Source: Lamellibrachia columna
Taxonomy: Eukaryota > Annelida > Polychaeta > Sabellida > Siboglinidae
Reading direction: 5' to 3'
Length of the DNA: 64,000 nt
NCBI GenBank assembly: GCA_963662155.1
Contig: OY759274.1
Coordinates: 18,436,916-18,500,915, forward strand
The notes under the pieces are model-generated. The model searched no databases. It saw nothing but the letters and a program-made list of their open reading frames with translations, and was not told where the DNA came from. This document shows, piece by piece, positions 42,090-55,016 of this stretch (its first letter is position 1; each line of letters begins with the position of its first letter). The translations under genes were made by a program, and so were the position numbers.

Positions 42090-43284
42090 TTCTCCAGTGT
42101 AGATAACGGTAGCGGCTGAGCGCTTGTTCTCATAGCTCGAGAGAACGCTTTCACAATTGAGGAGAAATTAATTTACATGTGTATATTACGCCATTTCAAC
42201 TTAGTTACTTAGTAGTAAATGGACGTATTAAAAAAAAAATGTTCATCCCTGGACATTCAAAAGCTACGGCTTAATGATTTAAAGTGTACCTTGCTATTAA
42301 ACATATCGTAGGTAACTTATATAAAATAACTTCAAGTACTGCTGAACACTGAATATATGTGTTGTTTCTTGTCATTGTGGATTAAATGATGTTGTGCTAA
42401 ACAAAAATGCACGTTCCCAGGAAGAAACAAAAACACATTTTATGCTGTAAAGCAATGGCAGACAGATTATTATATACATCACCAATTGTCTCTACATTAT
42501 GTTTTCGTCCATTTCAGTTTGATCATGAATTAAATAAAAAAATAGTATTTCCCTCGGATTAATGTGTACTGGTACTGTTTTATGATATGTTATAATTAAT
42601 GTGTTGTTTGTGTGATGTTTTTCCTTTCTTGATGCTTGATGCGATACTCCATAAACAAGTTATCGCATCTAAACTAGGAGATTGTGAGTTATAGATCACC
42701 AGCTCTTTGATTCCGCGACATATTTGTTTCCATTTCCCGGTGTGGGATGTTTTATTTGTCCTTCATAGACACCAGGCAATAGGGGCCAACGGCTTCTAGC
42801 CTCTCTTTCGAAAGACACAGGCAATGTGGAGTGAACGAAATTGCCCCTCGATCGACAGTGCGGCGCTCTGCCGCCAAGACACAGCGCTTAATAACAGGAA
42901 TGGCTATGTTTTCTGTGAAATATATGTATTAAAACTCTTCATTTCTATATCGTAGTTTTGTACAAGCGGAAACACGACAAGCACAAACGGTAACAGCAAA
43001 TACATTTAATCGTTTTACTCTTTTGGAAGACAAATATAATTTTCACGTGCAACTGTTTTAACTCAGGTATGTACCAACATTTACTCCATATTTGCAGAAA
43101 TTAGTTATGAAATAAAAATATTATATGCATATGAGTTCTATCGGTAGCAGAGAAACATCGCAGGTACCGCACTAACATAAGTGGTGATTGCAAGGGAAGA
43201 AGAATGCATTTGCTGAAAGGAAAACGTCAATGCAATTTTCTAATACATGAATAGACGCAACAACAGCCAGTACAACAACAAAAT
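42090..43284. other. Duplicated intergenic segment (unit 2)
   Basis: Collinear with 13.16-14.33 kb. No gene seen. Confidence 0.45.
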
Positions 43285-44830
43285 AGTCCATTGTTCTGCA
43301 TGTGGACAATATCGACGTTCAAGTGACTTGCCGTGTCGATCGTTAAAACTGGAGACGTCGTTGTAAGACGTATATATTAACTAGTATAGTGCACAACATT
43401 ACTTGTGTTTCTTCGCAGAGATAACTTGATGTTGTGTATTACGACAACACACGCATGACTTAGACTTTGCACGCAGGTATGAGGACAATGTTTAATATAC
43501 GATTTGACAGAAATGCGTCTCGGTTATTTGCCCCGGCTGCTCTAACGTGTTTCATTATATACTTGGGCCTACATTCAGCCACGGTGCATTTACTGCACGT
43601 AGACTATTATTTCGCATGCCCACCTCTTTTTTTTATTTTGGCAAAAAAATAATTCATCGGACATGTTATGAGTTTATTGATTCACCTGTAGAGCACGTTA
43701 ATTAGGTGATGTCACCATGTTGCTGTTGCGAAACTTCTAGGCAACTTTGTTCACCCCACTTTGTCTGTCTTTCGGAAGAGACACTAACAGCCGTTAGTGT
43801 TACGAGAAGCAACATATCCCACACGTAACTTGCTGTGGACTCCATCTCTCAACCATTTGAACAGTAGCAGAAGCGTCCATGATCAGTCAATTCTGTTAAA
43901 TACCTCGCATGAGAACACGATTGAATGGATTGGTTCAACTTTGGATGATGTTTAGCCTCGACACCCGACACGGACTAAAACGGTCTGTTCCTGCGCATGT
44001 GGGAAATATCAACATTCAAGCGACGTGTCATGGTGACCGTTGGAACCGTAGACACCATACAGGTTGTTTGTGCTATTGAAAAACACGCTTTTTTCATGAA
44101 CATTCTATACTGCGAAAACACACGAACAATCCGCTTGTGCACGCATATGTAGGGACAATATGTATCATAACGGTGTCTCATGGATATGCCCTCGTTCAGA
44201 TGGCGCCATCAAAAAAGTCCTACAATAAAAACCATCGTTTGAAGTTTTCTTACGCAACTCGCAATTATTTTCACTCATGGACACAATGAACTAAAAGCCG
44301 AAAGCAATTTAATCTAAATAATGACAAAAAGCATGTGTCGTCCATCGCGTTTTTCCTTTCTAGAGAAACACGTCACATCATACATTATGTTGCGTGCAAA
44401 CGCCTGGACGTCCGAGCAGGTGTGAGCACGCTATATATCTATGTCCCCGCTGACAGTGTCGGCGCCTTTGTAATGATGCACTTTCTGCACGTTTCAAACA
44501 TAGTAGATATGTTTTTACAGTTTACAATAATGTATCAGATATATGCATAGGCCATAATACCATTTAATTGCTAAGTGATATAGTTACATATGTACAACAT
44601 GTCCCAACATCCAATACAAGAGAAAATTTTTATTCCTGCGGATGTGGACAATATCAATATTCAATGGACGTGCAATGTCAACACCACACCAAAATTATTT
44701 ATTGAACTATAAATAGTCCATTACAAAATGAAGTAGTCGGCCCACGACGCAACCAGAATCGTAACTAGAATCGAGACCAGAATATAAAATCATAATAAAC
44801 TTACTCAGAATGTTACAGAGATTGTAAATC
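43285..44830 (+). repeat. Block M, most complete copy
   Basis: Three related segments in order: HCSACGQYRRSSDLPC near 43,300; CSCACGKYQHSSDVS near 43,990; YSCGCGQYQYSMDVQC near 44,632. Each of the first two is followed by a diverged segment with an AACACACGC core. The one at 43,419-43,476 is bounded by TTTCTTCGCAG and by CACGCAG before GTATGAG, strong splice-like sites, but is closed in all frames. The 56-nt exon-like segment is near 44,365. It looks like a decayed tandem array of a two-exon unit. Confidence 0.4.
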
Positions 44831-45289
44831 CGTATATGATTGAATGATTCACGTAAATCGTCACGAGATTTTAATTTGCTACACACAATGTTCATACTTT
44901 GTGAATCGCATTATGATGTTAGTATTGTCCAACGATTGATAAAACCAAGGAATGTGGCTAACTATGTCATTGTTTCAATTAATAATTAAGTGGAAAAAAT
45001 CAAGAACAGGAGGAATCGTATTTGTTTTTATGCTTCCAAAAAGCGTTGCCACTGCAGTAGCAGAGAACAAAACGCAATGACTCCTCTGTGGATTTTCGGG
45101 CTGGTGGATGGAGTTCTACACCACATAATGTGAAGTTAGCCTCTTCTTTACGAAGACAAATTTGTAGGACGACACATGTTTTGTGTCGTAAATTATCTTA
45201 AATGTTATGCCTTGTCTGTGAGTCAAAGGAAGCGACATCGCGCATCGCTGAAGTGTTAGAATTGATGTCTGCGCACGCACATAAACAGG

Positions 45290-45478
45290 TTTTTCAATCG
45301 TCTGTGTCTTCGTTTTTACGTTTCATGTACGTAGGAAAGCTCAAAACGCCATTCGTTTACTGAAACATCAGTGTTTCTTAGACATGTTTTTCAATCGTCT
45401 GTGTCTTCGTTTTTACGTTTCATGTACGTAGGAAAGCTCAAAAAGCCATTCGTTTACTCAAACATCAGTGTTTCTTAT
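45290..45478. repeat. 97-bp minisatellite, 2 units
   Basis: Short array ending in the GGGA tract. Confidence 0.85.
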
Positions 45479-45502
45479 ACATGTTTGTCTTGCTACAAAC
45501 AG

Positions 45503-45588
45503 GGAGGGAGGGAGGGAGGGAGGGAGGGAGGGAGGGAGGGAGGGAGGGAGGGAGGGAGGGAGGGAGGGAGGGAGGGAGGGAGGGAGGT
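45503..45588. repeat. (GGGA)n tract at a junction
   Basis: About 21 units, at the same junction (97-bp unit to block N) as at 23.05 kb. Confidence 0.95.
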
Positions 45589-45657
45589 CTAAAATTATTG
45601 ATGGACATAATATAAATGTTGAATAAAGAAACACTCAACTGTTATTAATACAACGCT

Positions 45658-46005
45658 TCAAAACGTCACCCGCTGTAGTACGCGACAGCCGTCCCTCTCC
45701 GGATTGAAATACTCAATGGCAAGTTGACGTTCGGTAGCAAATGTAGCACATAGCCGAAGAGTCGCCTCCGGGCTCATCGGACCAACCGGCTGATCGGCCG
45801 GCGCTGTCACCGACGACACACAATTTTTGTATTTATCATCTGTGGGTAGTGGACGCCAGTGGTCTGACGCAATTGGCGACGGTGATATGAGTCCAGCAGG
45901 GCACGCCCCAAAGACACGCTCCAAATACCCATGTTGTAGGTTAGCACAGGCAGCACAAACGATGCGTAAAGATTTCAAACTGATATGAGTTAATTTGAAC
46001 CTCAC
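45658..46005 (-). pseudogene. LINE RT relic, block N copy 5
   Basis: Nearly identical to the copy at 23.18 kb, including the adjoining GGGA junction. Confidence 0.65.
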
Positions 46006-46679
46006 TGTTCACATATAACAAAGTACGACACTTCCGAGATACTTACGGAATGCGACTCAGCTTTAGGTGGTAATGTTTTTTAATATTGTTTAGCTCGACA
46101 TGAAATACCTGGTGTGCCATCCTCGCTGTATAGATTACGATGTCAGGAGAACATACGCAATAATGTTTTCTAAGCAAAACACAAAATGCTCAACAATATG
46201 CATATTGCATATATATGTATGGTAAATCCGTATATGATTGAATGATTTACGTCAATCGTTACGAGATTTTAATTTGCTATACACAATGTTCATACTTTGT
46301 GAATCGCATTATGATGTTCCTATTGTCCAACAATTGATAAAACCAAGGAATGTGGCTAACTATGTCATTGTTTCAATTAATAATTAAGTGGAAAAAATCA
46401 AGAACAGGAGGAATCGTATTTGTTTTTATGCTTCCAAAAAGCCACTACAGTAGCAGAGAACAAAACGCAATGACTCCTCTGTGGATTTTCGGGCTGATGG
46501 ATGGAGTTCTACACCACACAATGTGAAGTTAGCCTGTTCTTTACGAAGACAAATTTGTAGGACGACACATGTTTTGTGTCTTAAATGATCTGAAATGTTA
46601 TGCCTTGTCTGTGAGTCAAAGGAAGCGACATCGCGCATCGCTGAAGTGTTAGAATTGATGTCTGCGCACGCACATAAAC

Positions 46680-46975
46680 AGGTTTTTCAATCGTCTGTGT
46701 CTTCGTTTTTACGTTTAAAGTACGTAGGAAAGCTCAAAACGCCATTCGTTTACTCAAACATCAGTGTTTCTTATACATGTTTTTCAATCGTCTGTGTCTT
46801 CGTTTTTGCGTTTCATGTACGTAGGAAAGCTCAAAAGCCATTCGTTTTCTCAAACATCAGTGTTTCTTATGCATGTTGTTTTTCAATCGTCTATGTCTTC
46901 GTTTTTACGTTTCATGTACGTAGGAAAGCTCAAAACGCCATTCGTTTACTCAAACATCAGTGTTTCTTATACATG
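46680..46975. repeat. 97-bp minisatellite, 3 units
   Basis: Small indels between units let a spurious 242-codon frame run through it into block A. Confidence 0.9.
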
Positions 46976-47320
46976 TCTGTCGTGCCACAAACAGGCGGAC
47001 ATGAATTTTATTTAGCAACTCCCTCTTCTCGAGAGACGCTAGGCAGTCAAAGTGCTCCACTTGGATTGGGGAACAGCTGGCATCCTGACGTCGCTCCATC
47101 ATCTGATGACCACCAGTTGACATCTTTCGACGGTCTGACGCCCGTTAATCTCTCTCTGACCTCTTCCTTGGACATATATAATTACTCCATTGATTGTCCA
47201 ATATATCTAGTTTCGAATACGTCGATGTTCTTGTCTTGGCTTCGTATGGGATACCATGTTTCGCATCCGTACTGCAGGGTTGGTAGAACGTTTGAGCTGT
47301 GCCGAATTTTGACGTCATGC
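46970..47320 (-). pseudogene. LINE RT relic, block A copy 4
   Basis: Same YGCETW relic as at 60-345; start of unit 3. Confidence 0.5.
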
Positions 47321-47554
47321 TAAATTTCTTGCCATTTCAAATTGTCCCTGAACTGATTGAAGGCTGCTGACGCACACTTTCCCTAATTTGCAGTTACGCA
47401 ATTAACTATATATGTGCTTAGAAACAACCGTATTAATAAGGAATGTAAACTTTTAATAAACAATCAATGTCCATCGAATTAGTGACAACTTGCTCAAACG
47501 ACGCCGTAGCTTAGAATATGTTAATGGTACAAACTGTACTTGTCAATGGTGTAT

Positions 47555-47690
47555 GCTTAGTGTTACGCGTAATGACAGCGTTGCTTACTTAGTGTTGCGC
47601 GCAATGACAGCGTTGCTTACTTAGTGTTACGCGCAATGACAGCGTTGCTTACTTAGTGTTACGCGCAATGACAGCGTTGCTTACTTTCTT
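47555..47690. repeat. 32-bp minisatellite, about 4 units
   Basis: Block A copy 4. Confidence 0.9.
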
Positions 47691-47825
47691 AAAAATCTTA
47701 CTTACTAAAGTCGCAACTATATATTTTAGTTACAAATAAGCTGTTACAATTATATTTCCTATAATGTTATTGTTTTCTTCAATTGAGCACACACTTTAAA
47801 AGCACAGTGACGAGGTATCCTTAGC

Positions 47826-48362
47826 ATCATAGATACCACAAAGCATCATACTTCGAATTAACTGAAACTTCTACACGTACACTCGCACACTTGCACACAA
47901 GCACGTACGAGCATTCTGCTAGATAGCGAAGTGATTCGCCCGTGAATTGTACGAGACGGTGGCGGAGAAGCACAACTAATTGGACGAGGCCGGTTAGTTG
48001 TACTACTCTATCAGCTGTCGAGTACGGTTTGCTGCAAGGTGCAGCGAAGTGGAACGTGAATGTCCCAGCGGTAATGGAGGCCCCACAGAGGATGCCTGGC
48101 AGAGCAGTTTGTTGGCGGGTTTGTTGGGTCGACGTAGACATCACTGCAGGTGCCAATGATAGGGACCTTCACAGCATCGTCGGCCGTGGTTGGATGTATA
48201 GCTGCCGCTGTGTTTTTGTCACTTGCACGCAACAAGACGGACGCCATCCCGTGTTTTTGTTTAACCTCGGCATTGTATACGATCTGGTTGATGACATGTC
48301 TTTGTGGCCACTGAGGTGAGCAGTAGCTTGTGTTTCTCCGTGATCCAGGAGCTGGTTTATGG
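47826..48362. repeat. Dispersed block B, copy 3
   Basis: Full-length copy of 923-1,462, differing at scattered bases. Confidence 0.55.
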
Positions 48363-48366
48363 CAGC

Positions 48367-49028
48367 CCGATAGGGCCACAAACGCGGTAAACGTTACGCG
48401 TTGAATTATATCTGAACGCGTTGAGTTATCAACCAATGCTTTCTCGGAGAAAACTAGCGCGCTGAGTTATCAGCCCACGAGGGTTCGAAGAAATGAACGT
48501 TGGTGTTTCGAAAACTGGCTCGTGGAGCATAGGGGGTCAATGCCAGTCTGGACTAGACAGTGTAACGGGGTTGACAATAAAACCTAGATGGGTCCATTAG
48601 TATAGTAGGTACTGCTTCTAAAACATTTCCATTATATATATTAGGTCATCCTACCGGCGTACTTGTATTGTCAGTTTGCCGGGTTCGAACAATGATATGG
48701 GTTCGGTTTACTAACGCCCGATATCCAGTGTTCGCTTTCCAAAAATTCAAATATCCTGTGGAGACTGGTCGACCCATACTGACAAGCGGACAATTTTTCA
48801 TTTCTTGCATACCAACTAAATAAATAATACTGTAAATTACCGCCTTTTTTTCATGATACGTAACTAAATTTAACATTCATTGTTTCGCAATCTGGTGAAT
48901 AGCTAAATGAGTCATCATTGATTGACAATTTGACGCGTTAATTTCTTCGAGTCCTCACTGGTTGATAACTGGACATGTTAAGATATTTTTTAGACGCGTG
49001 ACGTTTACCGCGTTTATGTTCCTATCGG
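48367..49028. mobile_element. Inverted-repeat element, copy 3
   Basis: Complete copy with both ends (CCGATAGGG / CCTATCGG), collinear with 1,463-2,126 and also adjoining block B. Confidence 0.6.
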
Positions 49029-49450
49029 CCTGACCTACTGATTTATCATGTTACGACTCACGGCGCGATTTGTGTTGTTGTCTGCTGTGTCCACTGCCTA
49101 GCACAATCCGGACACCATGCATACATACACGCGTACGTACATACATATATACATACATACCTACATACATATATACATACGTACATACTTCCGACTACTT
49201 GGACTTGGTGCAGCGACTTGAATTTGGTGTAGATCATTTACAGAAAAACGCGGTATATCAAATAGAATAAGTATTACTATTGAATATATATTATACACAA
49301 ACGTATTGTAGACATATATTAGGAAACAGGTTTTGTTAATTATTAGTCAGAGGGAGTATTTTAGAGTAAGTTAGTTTCGGATTCTGTCAGGGAATTCAGC
49401 GAGCGATAATAGGGTTGTTTACTATTCGAAAATTGAGAGAGCATAGTGAA

Positions 49451-50291
49451 TAGATTTAACAAGATTTAACAAGATTTGCCATCCAAGCCAAAGGCCCAGA
49501 TGGCAAGTGGACAAGGAAGCCATTGGCTTATCGAGAGTCCAACAATGTTCATCTACTTATAACCCGCCCTCCTGAGATATGTGTCAACCTTGTTTTTAAA
49601 CATATTCACGCTGCTAGCAGTTACACAATCTGTAGACAATTTGTTCCATACATTTACTAATTTTACCTCATGTCCTCTAGTTCTGCTATCCTTCTTGAGT
49701 GAGAAAAACACATTTCTATCAATATTTTCATACCCATTCAATATCCTAAAAACTTCAATCTGATCTCCTCTTAACCTCCTTGTCTCTAGAGTTGTTAAAC
49801 CACATTCCTTCAGGCGTTCTTTATAACTAAGGTCTCTCAGTTCTGGAATCATTTTAGTTGCTCTCCTTTGTATGCGTTCAAGCGTATCTATATCCTTCTT
49901 ACGATATGGTCTCCATGCTTGTATACATTATTCTAAATGAAGTCTAACTATTGCTTTATAAAGAGGTATAATTAACTTTTTTCCCTTGTATGTTATGTTT
50001 CTTCTAATCAATCCAAGAATTTGATTACCCTTTGAAGCTGCAATACCACACTGCTCTGAAACTTTCATATCAACGCTTATTGTAACTTGTAAGTCCTTTT
50101 CTTTTACTAGTACCCAGAACAGTATCTCCCATTTTATAGTTTACATCCAAGTTCCCATGTCCTGTATGTAGGCATTTACATTTCCCAAAATTGAACAACA
50201 TCTGCCATTTCTCAGACCATTTCACTAATCTGTCTAGATCGTTTTGTAAATGTTGTTTATCACCATCAGTATTAACCTTTCTAAATAGTTT
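49451..50291 (-). pseudogene. Inverted CR1 3' fragment (RT tail and 3' UTR)
   Basis: Matches the main element from just after its FADD motif (about 53,898) to the 3' end in reverse orientation. About 57 nt near 49,655 are deleted and there are point changes. Truncated at its 5' side exactly where the main element's leader begins. Confidence 0.85.
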
Positions 50292-50596
50292 GCATTGGCT
50301 AATATATATATAAGATAAAGTGATCTATTTACTTAAATTACATACATAAGGTAATATCTGACATAGTGGTAGTAAACGTTTTCGGTAAAAAGGAATTAAC
50401 AGCAGGATTTTAGCGTAAATTAGTACACACTGAATTCGTTGTTTTGTTACACAGTGTTCTCCGTATTCGCTAGGTATCAGGTTTTTTTTCTCATGCGAGG
50501 TTAATAGAAGACACAGTTAGCAAGTATATTAGACTTTTGATCACAAAAACAGCCTTATTCAAGGCTAACGTTGCAAACTAATTAAAACTAAATTGT

Positions 50597-51768
50597 ATGA
50601 TGGCGCCGTGCAAACGGCAGTTAAAGGCCACAAGGCACTTAATTTGTGGCAGTTGCAGTAACTGGGTGGACTTCGTCAAGTCTGGGTGCGAGAAGTCCTG
50701 GGCTGAGGTCCAGGCAGATAGTTTTAGTTTTGAGTGTAGGGGGTGTACGAAGATGAAGGAACTAGAGGTGGAGTTGGAAGAGCTGAGGCTGCTCGTTGTG
50801 GCAATGGTGGGAAGGGAACAGGGGGGTTGTGCCAGTAGTTCCGGTGGGGGAACAGTAGATGATAAAGTGGGGAAAGACACAAGAGATGCTAGGGAGAGCT
50901 CACCGCAGCCTGGAAGGAAGCTGAGAGGAGGGAAGGTGACAGGTCGTAGGGAGACAGGACGTAAGGAGACGGGAAGGAAAGGAACGGGAGGGAAGACAAC
51001 CGGAGCGAAGGAGAGGGGAGTAGGGGAGACAGGAGGGAAGGAGAAGGGAGTGGGGGAGACAGGAGGGAAGGAGAAGGGAGTGGGGGAGACGGGAGGGAAA
51101 ACAACCGGAGTGAAGGAGAGGGAAGTGGGAGAGACAAAAGCAAAGGAGTGGGAAGTGGGGATACAGGAGCGAAGGAGACAGGAGGGAAGGGGTCAGGACA
51201 GAATGTGATGGAGGGGATCGAACGGAAGAGTTATTCTGCAGCAGTGATAGAGGGGGTGAGGAAGAGAGCGAGGGTGTTTGTGGGGGATTAGATAGTTAGG
51301 AAGACCGACAGAGTCTTAAACAAGGGAGATGATGTGGTGGTCTGCTTGCCTGGAGCCAAAATAGAGGCGATAACTGAGAGGGTAAAAAACATCGTAGGCT
51401 CGGGTAAGGGTGGATCTGTTTTAGTACACGTAGGGACAAATAACGTAGAGAGGGAGGGTACAACTGCCATAGTTAGGAAATATAGGCAATTGGTCAGAAC
51501 ACTAAAACAGACGCGGGTTGAGCATTTAATACTGTCAGGGATTTTACCTGTAATGGGCAGGAGGGGTCACAAATATCGAAATTGTCGGGGAATGGCAATT
51601 AACATGTTAGTCCAGAAGTTATGTAGGGAAGAGGAAGTTGGATTTGTGGATTTATGGGGAAGTTTTGTTGGGAGGGCTGATATGTACATGAAGGATGGGC
51701 TTCATTTAAGTGGACAGGGGGCGGCAGTATTCGCGGACAAACTTTCAGCAGCAGTAGATAGTGACTAG
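50597..51768 (+). pseudogene. CR1 ORF1: zinc-finger/coiled-coil/SGNH protein, disabled
   Basis: Residues 1-60 have a Cys pattern like the PHD-type finger of CR1 ORF1 (CGSC...C...CRGC), then a short coiled coil (KMKELEVELEELRLLV). A Lys/Gly/Thr-rich repeat region with GGK and GET units follows. A +1 shift near 51,140 is needed to continue into SYSAAV and the SGNH esterase domain (GTNN near 51,436; DGLHLS near 51,700). The catalytic block reads VFVGD-stop-IVRKTD: TAG at 51,289-51,291 occupies the nucleophile-serine position of the GDS motif. The intact parent would have been about 390 codons. ORF1 binds nucleic acid in related LINEs; the esterase role is unclear. Confidence 0.75.
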
Positions 51769-51815
51769 GGTACAATGACAAATATTTTTGGAAGTAAACA
51801 TTCTTTAAACTAGAA

Positions 51816-54690
51816 GTGCAGGGGGGTTACCTAGAGGTGTCTCAAGCAGAACAAGAGGCCACTAGCACAGATAAACCAATATCAAATCATCCGAAAAACA
51901 TCTCTGAAAAAGGTTATAGATGCGTATGTTTAAATGCAAGGAGCATAGTAAATAAGAAAAACGAATTAAACATTATGGTAGAAGATATTGACCCTCACAT
52001 AATTGGTATAACTGAATCATGGGCCAACATAGATATAACAGATTCTGAATTAGGACTGACAGGATATGTAATGTTTAGGAAAGATCGAATAGGAAGAAGG
52101 GGCGGGGGAGTTATTTTATATGTTAAAGAATCTATTCAGGCTTATGAAATAAAACTAGAAAGGGAAGCAGATTGCGATGAAGCTGTTTGTTGCAAAATTG
52201 TTTCAGGAAATTCAAAATTAACTATTGGATTAGTTTACCGAAGTCCAAACATAAACGAAGAGGACAACACAAAAATAAAAACGCTATAAAGGAAGTTAGT
52301 AAAGGGGAATGTATCATAATGGGAGATTTTAACCATGGACACATACAATGGAATTCTCTAGAGAGCACAGGGATTGAGGACCAACAATTTCTATTTTTAA
52401 TCCAGGATAGCTTTCTTACTCAGCACGTACTAGAACCAACCAGGGGAGAAAATGTATTAGATATAGTTTTCAGTCATCACAAAAAGAATTAGTGGACAAT
52501 GTAAAAATATTTGAACCATTGGGTAATAGTGACCATAATCAAATACATTTTGACATCAATGTAAAATCAGAAAGTAAAAATAAGAAAACGTACAAGAGAA
52601 ACTTCCACAAAGGTAACTACAAAGATATGAGAAAATACTTAGCAAAGCTAGATTGGAATAACATGCTGATGAATAAGACCGCAATTGAATGTTGGAATAT
52701 TCTAAAATATGAAATTGAGAGTATCATCGATAAATTTGTTCCCTTCCAAAAACAAGGAAAACGGTGTAGAAAGAAACACTTGTCAAAAGAGGCTATTAGA
52801 AAAATAATGCTAAAACAAACTATGTGGAGGGTTTATAGGCGTACCAGAAAGGACGAAGACTATGCAAAATACAAAGAGGCACTTAATGCAGCTACAACTG
52901 AAATCAGACAATCTAAAAGAAGCTATGAGCAAAAACTAGCATGTAACATAAAAAATGACGGCAAGAGTTTTTATGCATATGTCAGGAGTAAACAAAACGT
53001 ACAAGACAAGGTTGGACCTCTAGAAGACAGTGCTGGAAATATAATATCACAGGGGTTTTTAATGGCGGAAGACCTAAATGGTTACTTCAGTTCAGTGTTT
53101 ACCAAAGAAGATATTAGTTCATTACCAGTTGCTGATGCTAAATTTCAGGGGGCTAAATCTGACTATTTAGGTCTGTTAGTTGTAACTCCAGAATTGGTAG
53201 CTAAGAAAATAAATGCAATGAAGGATAACAAATCACCGGGAGTGGATGGGATTCCTCCAAAATTACTAATGGAAACAGTAGAACAAATCAGTATACCACT
53301 TGCAAGAGTATTCAACTTGTCATTAAAAGAGGGAGTTGTTCCGTTTGAATGGAAAGAAGCAAACATCATACCATTATTTAAAAAGGGTTCGAGAAATAAG
53401 TCAGAGAATTACAGACCAGTGAATTTAACGTCAGTAATTTGTAAATTATTAGAAAGGTTAATTAAAGACCATATGGTGGAATTCCTCGTTATGCATAAAT
53501 TATTAAATTCATCTCAACATGGATTCCTTAAAGCGAGGTCATGCTTAACAAATATGTTATGTTTTTTGGAAGAAATCACTAAGTGGATAGACGTGGGATC
53601 GCCAGTAGATATTATCTACTTAGATTTTCAGAAAGCTTTTGACAAAGTGCCACATCAAAGATTACTACTTAAATTAAAAGCCCATGGTATCGGGGATAGC
53701 ATAACTGACTGGATAGTACAATGGCTGACTGACAGAAGACAACGAGTTGTAGTAGATGGAGAAGTTTCAAATTGGAAATCGGTTTTGAGTGGGGTACCTC
53801 AAGGATCAGTATTAGGACCTATATTATTCTTAATTTATATCAATGACTTGGACGACAGTATAACAAGTAACGTACTGAAATTTGCGGATGACACAAAACT
53901 GTTTAGAAAGGTTAATACTGATGGTGATAAACAACATTTACAAAACGATCTAGACAGATTAGTGAAATGGTCTGAGAAATGGCAGATGTTGTTAAATTTT
54001 GGGAAATGTAAATGCCTACATACAGGACATAGGAACTTGAATGTAAACTATAAAATGGGAGATACTGTTCTGGGTACTACTGTAAAAGAAAAGGACTTAG
54101 GAGTTACAATAAGCGCTGATATGAAAGTTTCAGAGCAGTGTGGTATTGCAGCTTCAAAGGGTAATCAAATTCTTGGATTGATTAGAAGAAACATAACATA
54201 CAAGGGAAAAAAGTTAATTATACCTCTTTATAAAGCAATAGTTAGACCTCATTTAGAATACTGTATACAAGCATGGAGACCATATCGTAAGAAGGATATA
54301 GATACGCTTGAACGCATACAAAGGAGAGCAACTAAAATGATTCCAGAACTGAGAGACCTTAGTTATGAAGAACGCCTGAAAGAATGTGGTTTAACAACCC
54401 TAGAGACAAGGAGGTTAAGAGGAGATCAGATTGAAGTTTTTAAGATATTGAATGGGTATGAAAATATTGATAGAAATATGTTTTTCTCACTCAAGAAGGA
54501 TAGCAGAACTAGAGGACATGAGGTAAAATTAGTAAAGGATCAATGTAGATTGGACATCAGGAAGCACTCGTTCTCACAGAGGACAATAAATGAATGGAAC
54601 AAATTGTCTACAGATTGTGTAACTGCTAGCAGCGTGAATATGTTTAAAAACAAGGTTGACACATATCTCAGGAGGGCGGGTTATAAGTAG
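51816..54690 (+). CDS. CR1 ORF2: endonuclease-reverse transcriptase (two frameshifts)
   Basis: An APE-type endonuclease spans about 51,900-52,560 with LNARS, ITESW, GGGV, VYRSP, GDFN and SDHN. Two shifts break it: near 52,250 and at the A-run near 52,480. The 732-codon frame from 52,492 is intact and holds the RT: KSPGVDGIPP, YLDFQKAFDKVPH, GVPQGSVLGPILF, catalytic FADDTKLF near 53,880, then YIQAW and the CR1 C-terminal domain ending at TAG 54,690. The ATG at 52,492 is internal to ORF2, not a natural start. The RT looks functional but the whole ORF2 cannot be translated as one protein. Similarity to the inverted fragment shows a young family. Confidence 0.85.
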
Positions 54691-54784
54691 ATGAACATTG
54701 TTGGACTCTCGATAAGCCAATGGCTTCCTTGTCCGCTTGCCATCTGGGCCTTTGGCTTGGATGGCAAATCTTGTTAAATCTTGT

Positions 54785-54985
54785 ACATACATAAATACAT
54801 ACATACGTACATACTTACATATATACATACGTACATAATGACATATTTACAAACGAACATACATACATTCATACATACATACTTACATTAAAAAAAGTAC
54901 GTACATATGTACATCAGTACACACGTACATACTTAGCTACATACGTACATACATATGTATGTATATTATATATATTTATATATAA

Positions 54986-55016
<31 letters not shown>

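Larger units (their letters stand above)
49187..54784 (+). mobile_element. Composite CR1-type LINE insertion
   Basis: It interrupts the TACA microsatellite that is continuous in unit 1 at about 2,280. Parts: 49,187-49,450 unknown sequence; 49,451-50,291 an inverted CR1 3' fragment; 50,292-50,596 a 5' leader; ORF1 and ORF2 on the plus strand; a 3' UTR ending in a short TTAAATCTTG repeat at 54,784. Both outer sides carry CR1 3' ends, so two copies lie head-to-head. Only unit 3 has it. Confidence 0.8.

Noticed and set aside
46595..47323. 242-codon + strand frame
   Set aside because: Runs through 97-bp repeats and the antisense of a LINE relic. Indels between units make it accidental.
49553..49852. 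Separate small minus-strand gene
   Set aside because: It is the C-terminal end of the CR1 RT in the inverted fragment.
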